A stretch of 32,236 nt of DNA from Candidatus Poribacteria bacterium. Lineage in GTDB: Bacteria; Poribacteria; WGA-4E; WGA-3G. Positions within the stretch are counted from its first letter, which is position 1; each line of letters starts with the position of its first letter. A model generated the notes under the pieces. It saw nothing but the letters and a program-made list of their open reading frames with translations, did not search any database and had not been told where the DNA came from. A program made the position numbers and the translations under genes. Positions 25,194-32,236 of the stretch are shown one piece after another. The stretch spans positions 1 through 32,236 of the forward strand of contig JAJEET010000078.1 in the NCBI GenBank assembly GCA_022820835.1, in the 5' to 3' direction.

Positions 25194-26447
25194 ATGTTAA
25201 AGATGATTGAACGGTTCAAATTAACGACACTTCTATTCGCAACTTTATTGATGGCTATAGGATTGCTATTCCTGACCTGTACAGAAGCAAATCAGTTGCT
25301 ATACGATGTGGCGGCACTTAAAGACGCTGGTAGTTTGGCAGTAAAACTCCAAGACACGCGTGCTGCGGTGTCCAACGCTATCGCCTCACAGTTGTCCGAT
25401 GAGACGCAGCGACTGTTAGAAGAATACGAAGGTGCAAGCGAGCCATCTGCTGATCTGCGGAAAGCACTGCTATCAGATTTAAACCGACATATTCAAGTGG
25501 GACCTCTCTACGATGCCCAAATTTTCGCCGATATTGAACTCAGCGAACAGACGCAGGCACTTATTGCCCAAAACCCGCAAAGTGGAGAAGCATTGGTCCG
25601 CCTAAACCGTATGCTCTTGTCAGATGCGTATCCGTATGAACTCGCCTCGCTTTCGGAAGAAAAAAAGGTTGAGGACAAAGGGCTTGAGGTATGTCGAGAA
25701 AATTTGAGGCGGATAAAATTGGCACTCGAAAAATATCGAATTGCTAATGCCGATACAAATCCGCAATGGCTTTCCGACCTTTCTCCAGAATATCTGGAGG
25801 AGAAAGTACTACTTTGCCCAGCGGATACAACCGCGGGCGTACCTGGGGTCTTAACTGAAGGGGCATCGGACCCGACGCTACCATGTAGTTATCTCTATGA
25901 ATTTCGCCCTTCCGTGAAAATGTATCAGGAACTCCTATGGACGCAAGAAGGTGATATGTTACCTATCGTTCGGTGTGAACACCATCTTCTCAACCTAAGT
26001 GTCGGTGGAAAAATTTATCGGAACGGTCCCCAAAGAGGTATCTATACGAGCAGCAAGACCGGATTCTCTGTGCTGCATGATTTTATGCAGGAGCTACGCG
26101 CCCAACACGGGGAAGCGTTTCTCAAGACCCAAAAAGGCAGGCAGCAACTGAAGCAGGCAACTGAAAAGCTGATAATCAAACAGTTGGTACCTAATATGCT
26201 GAGTGCCTTGGAGAAAGAGGTTTACTCTCAACTTGAGGCGGAGCTGGGGAAAAGTATTCTTAACACCGCAATGGGTATGGATATACTTAAACAAGGAACT
26301 GTGCAGGTCAGAGATCAAATTAAGGAAAACCTACAGTCGCAACTTGAAACACAACTCGGTTCAGAATTTCTTGAGACAGCAGAGGGAGAGGACATAAACC
26401 AACAATTATCGGCACTGATTGATGCTTTCTCGCTCGACGGACGCTGA
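25194..26447 (+). CDS. Exported helical protein with pseudopilin-like central segment
   Basis: 417 residues. An N-terminal hydrophobic export signal or anchor covers about 10-29 (ending FLTCTEA; a poor lipobox, so lipoprotein status is doubtful). The part after it is helical and coiled-coil-prone. The central segment (about 163-275) has CRENLRRIKLALEKYR, LSDLSPEYL, LLCPAD, YLYEF and NLSVGGKIYRNG, the pattern found in prepilin-like proteins of Planctomycetes-type genomes. The C-terminal third repeats a G-x-x-(F/I)-L-x-T-x-x-G motif three times (around 306, 352 and 389). AAGGAGA lies 9 nt before the ATG. It starts 30 bp after the sigma-propeller gene, so it is co-transcribed with it. Function unknown. 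Confidence 0.8.
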   Translation: MLKMIERFKLTTLLFATLLMAIGLLFLTCTEANQLLYDVAALKDAGSLAVKLQDTRAAVSNAIASQLSDETQRLLEEYEGASEPSADLRKALLSDLNRHIQVGPLYDAQIFADIELSEQTQALIAQNPQSGEALVRLNRMLLSDAYPYELASLSEEKKVEDKGLEVCRENLRRIKLALEKYRIANADTNPQWLSDLSPEYLEEKVLLCPADTTAGVPGVLTEGASDPTLPCSYLYEFRPSVKMYQELLWTQEGDMLPIVRCEHHLLNLSVGGKIYRNGPQRGIYTSSKTGFSVLHDFMQELRAQHGEAFLKTQKGRQQLKQATEKLIIKQLVPNMLSALEKEVYSQLEAELGKSILNTAMGMDILKQGTVQVRDQIKENLQSQLETQLGSEFLETAEGEDINQQLSALIDAFSLDGR

Positions 26448-26510
26448 TTTACATCTGCTGTTCCGAAGGATGAAACGGCTGATAAAACAAAAGATAGAGG
26501 AGAAATTAGC

Positions 26511-27986
26511 ATGTTAATGACACTGATTCAAAAAGAGATTATGCATCATATTCTGAGTGTTCGGTTTGTCGCGCTCCTGCTGATGTGTGTTTTGCTTATT
26601 CCACTCACCCTTTCTATCAGTTACCGTAAATATCACCAGAACCTGATAGATTATCAAGAGTCCGTTAGACGCGCACAGACAGAAGCAAAAGAAAATCCGC
26701 CGAATGCACAGGACCCAAATACAGAAGTTTCCAAACTTTTCCTCAAACCTACGCCTTTAAGTGTTTTCGTAAACGGTTTAGAGGATGCGCTGCCGACCTA
26801 TCTTGGAATGACGCGTAACGGTGTTCGGCAGAGTTCGACGGGACTTGCGCAGGCATCTGTCGCTTATGTATTAGGAAATCTCGATTTCCTATTTATTGCG
26901 GGGACTGTTTTCAGTCTGTTGGCACTTCTATTTACCTTTGATGCTGTCGCGGGTGAGAGAGAGGCAGGCACCCTCCGGATTAGCCTATCAAACTCTCTTC
27001 CGCGAGATGTGTTCTTGTGGAGCAAATTAATTGGTGGATACATTGTGTTTGTTGTTCCCTTTTTGGTGTCTTTCCTTTTCGGGTTACTCCTAATCACTTG
27101 GCAGGGATTTCCATTAGGCGAGCTTAAGATTGCGCTGCCTGTGTTGGGGCTGACACTTATCTCGTTGCTCTATATTGCGGTGTTTTTTGCGATAGGGGTC
27201 TTCATTTCAACCTATCTCGACAACGCTAAAACCGCCCTGATTGTCGCTTTTACGTTTTGGGTGTTTGCAGTGCTGGTTGCACCACGCGGTGCTTTTGTGA
27301 TCGCTAAACTCGTCGCACCGACTCGGACACAGCAGTCCGTTTATATGGAAAAAAACGCACTTCGCAATAACCTGAAGAAAGATAAAGATGAAAAAATCTG
27401 GAAAAAAATGGTTGAAAACATGGCTGAAACCAGGACAGCGGCGGAGGGGGGTGGTGTCGCTTTTAATATCTCGCTAAACGACCCAGCGCATCAAAAAAGG
27501 ATGGATGACATCAAAGGACCGATTGAAGAGGAATTTCGACTGGCGTTCCAGAATCAAGCCGACAAAATTGACAGGGACTATCAGCGTGAAAAGGAGCGTC
27601 AAGAGCAGATTGGCGAGATGATTTCCCGAATCGCCCCCACATCCTCTCTGACCTATTCTGCGATGAACCTAACGCAAACCGGCAAGTTGAAAAGAGAAAT
27701 CTACTTTCAAACGGGTGAAAGGTACTACAACCAACTTGATGACACCTATTTCAGCGAAATTTCGGACGATGCATTGGCACAGGTTATACAAGTGATAAGT
27801 CAGATGGATGATTCTAATGATTCTCCCGAATCAGAGTCCGAAAAAATTCTGCCTCCACCTATCCTGTTAGAACCTTCTTTTGTAGAAACGTTCCGTTACT
27901 CTGTGGTAGATGTGTCCTTACTCTGCATTTTCGCTTTGGCGTTTACGACGCTGGCGTTTCTGAAATTTTTCCGTTCCGATATTTGA
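26511..27986 (+). CDS. ABC-2 type transporter permease
   Basis: 491-residue inner-membrane protein. TM1 (about 16-35) is followed by a long extracytoplasmic loop with coiled-coil character (36-120). A cluster of four or five TM segments comes next (about 125-270), including the ABC-2 signature AVAGEREAGTLRISLSNSLPRD. A second large hydrophilic loop (about 280-455) and a final TM helix (about 460-483) complete it. The layout resembles DUF3526/ABC-2 permeases that act with a separate ATPase to export or extrude substrates. No ATPase gene is adjacent in this window. GAGGAG lies 8 nt before the ATG. It is the third gene of the sigma-propeller operon, 63 bp after the previous one. Confidence 0.88.
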   Translation: MLMTLIQKEIMHHILSVRFVALLLMCVLLIPLTLSISYRKYHQNLIDYQESVRRAQTEAKENPPNAQDPNTEVSKLFLKPTPLSVFVNGLEDALPTYLGMTRNGVRQSSTGLAQASVAYVLGNLDFLFIAGTVFSLLALLFTFDAVAGEREAGTLRISLSNSLPRDVFLWSKLIGGYIVFVVPFLVSFLFGLLLITWQGFPLGELKIALPVLGLTLISLLYIAVFFAIGVFISTYLDNAKTALIVAFTFWVFAVLVAPRGAFVIAKLVAPTRTQQSVYMEKNALRNNLKKDKDEKIWKKMVENMAETRTAAEGGGVAFNISLNDPAHQKRMDDIKGPIEEEFRLAFQNQADKIDRDYQREKERQEQIGEMISRIAPTSSLTYSAMNLTQTGKLKREIYFQTGERYYNQLDDTYFSEISDDALAQVIQVISQMDDSNDSPESESEKILPPPILLEPSFVETFRYSVVDVSLLCIFALAFTTLAFLKFFRSDI

Positions 27987-28025
27987 TGCGGGTGTTAATT
28001 ATCAAATTGAGGTTTGTAAAAAAAA

Positions 28026-28054
28026 TGCACCCTTTTGATGCCTGAGTCGCGTCA
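28026..28054 (+). promoter_or_regulatory. ECF-type promoter element D (TGCACCC-N17-CGTCA)
   Basis: TGCACCC (28026-28032), 17 bp, CGTCA (28050-28054), followed by CTTAAATCAGAGGCGAATAC, which is repeated exactly after element E. It is the upstream member of a tandem pair with a 72-bp period. Confidence 0.7.
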
Positions 28055-28097
28055 CTTAAATCAGAGGCGAATACGATATTGTGATTCGTGAAAAAAA

Positions 28098-28126
28098 TGC
28101 ACCCTTTTTATCCTTGAGATGCGTCA
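28098..28126 (+). promoter_or_regulatory. ECF-type promoter element E (TGCACCC-N17-CGTCA)
   Basis: TGCACCC (28098-28104), 17 bp, CGTCA (28122-28126). It is the downstream copy of the duplicated promoter before the STAS gene; its start, near 28133, gives a leader of about 120 nt. Confidence 0.7.
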
Positions 28127-28255
28127 CTTAAATCAGAGGCGAATACAATATAAACTTTCGGAGATAGTATTCGTTGAATCTAATCTATCAGATAAACGTT
28201 TTAAAAAGGCAAACTACATTTTCAAAAAAACAGGAAAAGAAAAGAGGAGTAAATC

Positions 28256-28597
28256 ATGACAACTAACATTCGTCAGCAAAATGGCATCGTAATCTTGGAA
28301 CCCAATGGAAAAATAATGGGAACCTCCGTATCAGAATTAAGGGAAGCCATCTCACCGCAGATAGAGGCTTATGATACACCGCGCATCCTAATCAATTTCG
28401 AGCACGTCAACAGAATTGACAGTTCAGGACTCGGTGCCCTGATGGGTGCACATGCCGCTGTCGCACGAAAGAAAGGTCGCGTCGGGGTTATCAATGTCAG
28501 TAAGCAGATCAAAAACCTGGTTGTTCTTAGCCGACTCGTTAGCCTCTTTGAACATTTCGACAATGAGGCTGCTGCGGTTTCAGCACTATCAGCCTAA
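28256..28597 (+). CDS. STAS-domain anti-sigma factor antagonist
   Basis: 113-residue single-domain STAS protein of the SpoIIAA/RsbV type. The phosphorylation loop RIDSSGLGAL is intact, with Ser56 matching the regulatory serine of SpoIIAA; the flanking fold strands (GIVILEPNGKI, RILINFEHV) are also present. Such proteins bind an anti-sigma kinase when unphosphorylated and so free a sigma factor. No RsbW/SpoIIAB-type kinase or PP2C phosphatase is encoded in the window. GAGGAG is well placed before the ATG. It is transcribed from the tandem ECF elements D/E and closed by a strong terminator, hence monocistronic, between the two sigma-propeller genes. Confidence 0.94.
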   Translation: MTTNIRQQNGIVILEPNGKIMGTSVSELREAISPQIEAYDTPRILINFEHVNRIDSSGLGALMGAHAAVARKKGRVGVINVSKQIKNLVVLSRLVSLFEHFDNEAAAVSALSA

Positions 28598-28620
28598 AAT
28601 TCTAAATTTTGTATAATCTC

Positions 28621-28654
28621 AAATGGGATGGTTTTTACCATCCCATTTTTTTTT
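28621..28654 (+). terminator. Strong intrinsic terminator after the STAS gene
   Basis: Perfect 11-bp stem (AAATGGGATGG at 28621-28631, CCATCCCATTT at 28638-28648), 6-nt loop, then a run of T to 28654. Confidence 0.9.
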
Positions 28655-28673
28655 AGAGTTATAAACAAAAAAA

Positions 28674-28702
28674 TGCAACCTTTTGACACCTAAGTTACGT
28701 CA
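28674..28702 (+). promoter_or_regulatory. ECF-type promoter element F (TGCAACC-N17-CGTCA)
   Basis: TGCAACC (28674-28680), 17 bp, CGTCA (28698-28702), then CTTAAGTCA. The start, near 28709, lies 34 nt before the ATG of the second sigma-propeller gene, the same geometry as element C. Confidence 0.75.
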
Positions 28703-28742
28703 CTTAAGTCAAACGACGTTACACCGCCAAGGGAGGTTCTCG

Positions 28743-31700
28743 ATGATACAGAGTGATGCTCAACTCATTCAACGAACATTAGAGGGTGATGAAAACGCGT
28801 TCGGGGTACTCGTAAAAAAGTATCAGAAGGGTGTTCATGCACTGGCGTGGCGGAAGATCGGTGATTTTCATGTCGCCCAAGAGATTACGCAGGACGCGTT
28901 TCTCAAAGCGTACCAGAAACTTAGCACCTTGAAAAACCGAAACGCCTTTTCAGGATGGGTTTATGTTATCGTAGCACGTATGTCCAAGGATTGGCTCCGC
29001 AAGAACCGTTTACCGATGGACCCGTTAGATACGATTGATGTAAGTGAGGTGGATCAAGTGTCATATTCTCGATACACAGCAGAAAAACAGGCTGCTGAAG
29101 CCGATGAGACGCGCCGCGAGATCGTCAAGGAGCTCCTGAAAAAACTACCTGAAAGTGAACGGACAGTCGTAACGCTTCATTACCTCGGGGAAATGACGGT
29201 CAAAGCCGTCGCTGAGTTCCTCGGTGTCTCCCAAAACACTGTAAAGAGTCGCCTCAACCGCGCACGGAACCGTTTAAGGAAGGAAGAAGACATGATTCAA
29301 CAGAATCTCGGCAGCTTCCAACTGCCTGCTAACTTGACAGAAAACATCATGCGAGAGGTCTCTCGTATTGCGCCTATTGCTCCCGCTGCCAACAAACCTG
29401 TATTACCGTGGGCACTCTCCGCTGCCTCCGCTGTTTTGATTTTCTTACTGATGGGTGTCGGCACACAATACTTGTCTCGTTTTCAGAAACCATACAATCT
29501 CAACGCCACATCAGAACCGACAGTTGACATTATTGAGGCAGTTTTTGTGGTTGATACGCCAGCGAAACCCGCTGTTCGGAATCAAGCGGGGAGCTCTGCT
29601 ATACCGGGAAGGAGTCCGGGGGCAGGGCAACAACCTGATGCACAACGCTTCGCCGCAGCACTGCTCGACGAAGCTGAAGTTCCAACACCGGAACCGCAAT
29701 GGACCCAAACCAAGGGCCCTGAAGGTGGTATCGTCAACAGTCTCTTCACAACGAGTTCCGGTGATGTTTACGCCGGGACACCTACCAGCCTCTATAAACT
29801 CACAGAGGATTCCCGCGCCTGGAAACACGTCAACATAAGAAGCGGAGCCTCCTTGAATCTCCAAGATTGGTTCGCAGGTGCGGTACAGTTGGCAGAGCAC
29901 GGTGATAGACTCTACCTTGCCACTGATGCTGAAGTGTTGGCATCTGTAGATAACGGCGAGACGTGGAATTCGTTGGGTGCCCATCCAGAAGGTCCGCCCA
30001 GAGGGTTTGCCGTGACCGATGCCGGGTTTTATCTTGCACTGATGAACGGTGTTTACCATTCCAAAGATGGTAAGACCTCGTGGGAAGTTCTGAAAGATGG
30101 CATGGAAGTGGAGAAAATTCGCGCGCTCACAGCCGTTGAGGACACTGTGTTCGCTGGCACGGATAATGGACTCTATCGGCTCAACGCTGAGAAATGGGAA
30201 CTGTTAACCGTGGGTCCGGCAGATAAACCTGAACAAAAACTTACAATCCATGCTTTGGCTGCTGAGGCACACAGACTCTATGTCGCCGCAGGTTGGGAAT
30301 TTACAAACCAGCTCGGTGATCGCCAAACAATTATGACGGGTGCCAAGTGGTGGTCGCTTTACCGATCCACTGACCTGGGAGATACATGGTACGCCATAGA
30401 TCCGAGGAAAAAACTGGAAAACGAGAGGGAATCAAAAGGTGGTGTTCGGATTCAATTCCCGTTAGCTGATAAAAATTCAGTACTAATGGATTGGACTTAC
30501 GCAAATTTCAGAATCATCACCGCTAAAGGAAGAGTTATGGTGGCAGATGCACAGGAACTCTTTTACTCAGTGAACGCAGGTGAAACGTGGACTTCCGTAG
30601 ATTTAAAAAACAGGATGGCAACTGACAACATCGCGCCGCCTATTGTGATGCTCGACGCAAATACCTTCTACAGAGGCACACAATCTGGACTCCTTCGCAC
30701 GACTGATGCTGGCAAGTCGTGGCGTGAATTTAATACAGGACTCGCTGGAACCACTGTTATGAAGTTATTTGCTATTAACGGAAAACTTTACGCGCTGAGT
30801 ATGAATGGACTTGTTACCTCAACTGACGGTGGTGAGTCTTGGATTGTTCCGCCTGCCGATGATGATCCTGGTCCTGGTGGGTCAGGCGCTTCCTTTATGC
30901 CAATAATGGATACGTTTAACAATACGATCTATATGAAGGATATAGTAGACATGGCACCTCAGATTCTTCGTTTATCTATGGCGGATGAGAAAATGACCCC
31001 TATTCCAGGAATCCCCATGATATTTGAAAAACCTGTGCCAGAGGAGCACGCCCTGAATAACGATCTGGCAAACCCGTTAAAAGAAAAAAGTGGTAAGGCA
31101 TTTACAGATGCACTAACAGAGTTAGGTAAGCAAGACCTGGAGAGCGGTAAAGCACCGAACGTTGAGGGTATTGACCTTGAGCAGCTCAATGAAACTATGA
31201 ATCCGTTTGAAAGAGGATTTGCGGATGTCATGGCACCAATGTTCGGAAGCTTTGCTGTTAGCGGTGAGACGTACTACGTTGAGTACAAGCAGAAACTCTT
31301 CAGATGGAAACCCGGTGAAACTGAATGGTACAACACTGGATTGGTGGATAGTGCCGAAAACATTTTTGCGACTATGTTTTCCAAACCTTTTGACTATTCC
31401 GGTGGCGCTTCTGTTATCGCTAATATGATGGATTCTATGGGTTTCAAGATTGCTGTATCAGGTGAAACCGTTTACGTTGCAAGGCGGGATGGACACCTCT
31501 CTCAATCGTTTGATGAGGGTGAGACTTGGAACGATGTTACACAAGATCTTCCATTTTCTTTTACAGCGTTCAACGCAATAACTTTCGCAGGATCAACCGT
31601 CTATGTGGCAACGGACAAAGGTGTTGCCTATTCAAACGACGGTATCAACTGGCACGCGACAACTGATGTCGAAGGTGAACCGGTCGTCACAGAGAAGTTC

Positions 31701-31889
31701 GCAGTAGAGGGAACGACAGTGTATGGCATAGTCGGGCAACACGTGTATCAGTTGAAAGAAAATGCAAGCACATGGGAGCAAGTGACACCCGAAATCCCAG
31801 ATTCCGCCCTTGAATTTGTTGTTGATAGTAACGTGCTCTATGTTGGAACATCCAGCAGTGGTGTGCTACGTTTCCCGCTTGATGAATAG
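28743..31889 (+). CDS. Membrane-tethered ECF sigma factor fused to Asp-box beta-propeller (paralogue 2)
   Basis: 1048 residues with the same plan as the protein at 22071: sigma region 2 (about 22-92), sigma region 4 (about 128-180, helix-turn-helix AEFLGVSQNTVKSRLNRA), cytoplasmic linker, TM helix (about 222-243), stalk (244-282) and propeller region (about 318-1048). Asp-box repeats include SVDNGETW, STDLGDTW, TTDAGKSW, STDGGESW and SFDEGETW. By eye the TM-plus-stalk segment 224-280 is identical at 50 of 57 positions, whereas the propellers are clearly more diverged. The ATG at 28743 is chosen because GGGAGG lies 6 nt before it and the only upstream in-frame start (TTG at 28683) lies inside the promoter. 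It is a single-gene unit ending at an intrinsic terminator. Confidence 0.9.
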   Translation: MIQSDAQLIQRTLEGDENAFGVLVKKYQKGVHALAWRKIGDFHVAQEITQDAFLKAYQKLSTLKNRNAFSGWVYVIVARMSKDWLRKNRLPMDPLDTIDVSEVDQVSYSRYTAEKQAAEADETRREIVKELLKKLPESERTVVTLHYLGEMTVKAVAEFLGVSQNTVKSRLNRARNRLRKEEDMIQQNLGSFQLPANLTENIMREVSRIAPIAPAANKPVLPWALSAASAVLIFLLMGVGTQYLSRFQKPYNLNATSEPTVDIIEAVFVVDTPAKPAVRNQAGSSAIPGRSPGAGQQPDAQRFAAALLDEAEVPTPEPQWTQTKGPEGGIVNSLFTTSSGDVYAGTPTSLYKLTEDSRAWKHVNIRSGASLNLQDWFAGAVQLAEHGDRLYLATDAEVLASVDNGETWNSLGAHPEGPPRGFAVTDAGFYLALMNGVYHSKDGKTSWEVLKDGMEVEKIRALTAVEDTVFAGTDNGLYRLNAEKWELLTVGPADKPEQKLTIHALAAEAHRLYVAAGWEFTNQLGDRQTIMTGAKWWSLYRSTDLGDTWYAIDPRKKLENERESKGGVRIQFPLADKNSVLMDWTYANFRIITAKGRVMVADAQELFYSVNAGETWTSVDLKNRMATDNIAPPIVMLDANTFYRGTQSGLLRTTDAGKSWREFNTGLAGTTVMKLFAINGKLYALSMNGLVTSTDGGESWIVPPADDDPGPGGSGASFMPIMDTFNNTIYMKDIVDMAPQILRLSMADEKMTPIPGIPMIFEKPVPEEHALNNDLANPLKEKSGKAFTDALTELGKQDLESGKAPNVEGIDLEQLNETMNPFERGFADVMAPMFGSFAVSGETYYVEYKQKLFRWKPGETEWYNTGLVDSAENIFATMFSKPFDYSGGASVIANMMDSMGFKIAVSGETVYVARRDGHLSQSFDEGETWNDVTQDLPFSFTAFNAITFAGSTVYVATDKGVAYSNDGINWHATTDVEGEPVVTEKFAVEGTTVYGIVGQHVYQLKENASTWEQVTPEIPDSALEFVVDSNVLYVGTSSSGVLRFPLDE

Positions 31890-31952
31890 AGTGATTCAAT
31901 TAAATTTGCTATGCTGTATAGCAGGGATTGTCAACCGAATTAAATTATCGTA

Positions 31953-31978
31953 GGCGCGCTTCCAAGCGCGCCTTTTTT
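31953..31978 (+). terminator. Intrinsic terminator after sigma-propeller paralogue 2
   Basis: GGCGCGCT (31953-31960), loop TCCA, AGCGCGCC (31965-31972), then six T (31973-31978). Confidence 0.9.
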
Positions 31979-32017
31979 ATGTTCATAAACCCTTTTTCTA
32001 AATGTATCGTTAAATAA

Positions 32018-32046
32018 TGCAACTTTTCGATATCTAAAATCAGTCA
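32018..32046 (+). promoter_or_regulatory. ECF-type promoter element G (TGCAACT-N17-AGTCA)
   Basis: TGCAACT (32018-32024), 17 bp, AGTCA (32042-32046), then CTTAAGTTA as in element F. It should drive a gene that begins beyond the window edge. Confidence 0.5.
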
Positions 32047-32140
32047 CTTAAGTTAAAAGAGAGTCCAATTGCTGATGAGGTTTACGAACATAAAGACGTG
32101 AGTTTGATAATACTTGGAATGGACACATTTCCTCTTAAAG

Positions 32141-32168
32141 TCCCCCTGATAAGGGGGATTTAGGGGGT
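32141..32168. repeat. TCCCCCT-GATA-AGGGGGA hairpin with following TTTAGGGGG
   Basis: Perfect 7-bp arms (32141-32147, 32152-32158), followed by TTTAGGGGG, which gives a second possible partner for the C-run. The wording matches a dispersed repeat common in cyanobacteria and other large repeat-rich genomes. Confidence 0.5.
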
Positions 32169-32236
32169 TAAATCACTAAAATTGTGCCTTTTTTTAACCA
32201 ATTTACACCTATTCCGACTTCTAATACTTTTTTTCA

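Larger units (their letters stand above)
31890..32236. other. 347-bp terminal spacer
   Basis: It contains the terminator, ECF element G and a CCCCCT/AGGGGG hairpin. No coding frame with a ribosome site is seen before the window ends. Confidence 0.5.

Noticed and set aside
28683..28742. Upstream TTG start for the second sigma-propeller gene
   Set aside because: It lies inside ECF element F, before the predicted transcript start, while the ATG at 28743 has GGGAGG at ideal spacing and matches the start of paralogue 1.
29511..30059. A 182-codon minus-strand frame inside the second sigma-propeller gene
   Set aside because: It is antisense to the Asp-box region, has a low-complexity shadow-like composition and no ribosome site.

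Overview
This is a bacterial chromosome window of moderate GC content. It most likely comes from a Candidatus Poribacteria (WGA-A) or closely related sponge-associated or marine lineage. The taxonomy is inferred from three things: a C-terminal sorting-type domain with the motif NYPNPFNPETWIPYQL, several Gfo/Idh/MocA and phytanoyl-CoA-dioxygenase-type genes, and interspersed hairpin repeats in the spacers. No rRNA, tRNA, CRISPR, phage or IS gene was recognised.

Positions 1-8.6 kb hold mostly housekeeping and accessory metabolism. In order they are: the 3' part of a PotA-type ABC ATPase; a Gfo/Idh/MocA oxidoreductase; a DUF433 antitoxin-like protein; a two-gene minus-strand operon (an exported NHL-repeat protein with a barrel-like C-terminus, then a GNAT acetyltransferase); apt; and a large DUF6785-like membrane protein. 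Positions 8.6-12.3 kb hold an exported C39-type cysteine peptidase with a C-terminal sorting domain, a Uma2-family nuclease-fold protein and an orphan sensor histidine kinase. Positions 12.6-15.8 kb hold an ECF sigma factor gene that runs directly into comEC. Positions 15.7-21.4 kb hold a zinc alcohol dehydrogenase, argB, a conserved protein of unknown function, a second Gfo/Idh/MocA oxidoreductase and a PhyH-family dioxygenase.

The most unusual part is 21.6-32.2 kb. It encodes two large paralogous proteins (about 1030 and 1048 residues). Each has an N-terminal ECF-type sigma factor (sigma2 plus sigma4), then one transmembrane segment, then a stalk and a large extracytoplasmic Asp-box (BNR/sortilin-type) beta-propeller region. 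Around them are a small exported CxxC protein, an exported helical protein with a pseudopilin-like middle segment, an ABC-2 permease and a STAS-domain anti-sigma antagonist. I read this as a candidate membrane-tethered sigma-factor signalling island.

A recurrent promoter-like element links the island. It is TGCA(A/C)C(C/T), then exactly 17 bp, then (C/A)GTCA, seen seven times on the plus strand (A-G in this annotation). It precedes both sigma-propeller genes, the CxxC protein gene, the STAS gene (a tandem pair), the sigma/comEC operon and the region leaving the window at 32 kb. It has the AAC-containing -35 and CGT-containing -10 typical of ECF promoters. The simplest reading is an autoregulated ECF regulon, so the comEC-linked sigma factor may belong to the same network. 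Conventional TTGACA/TATAAT-type promoters serve most other genes.
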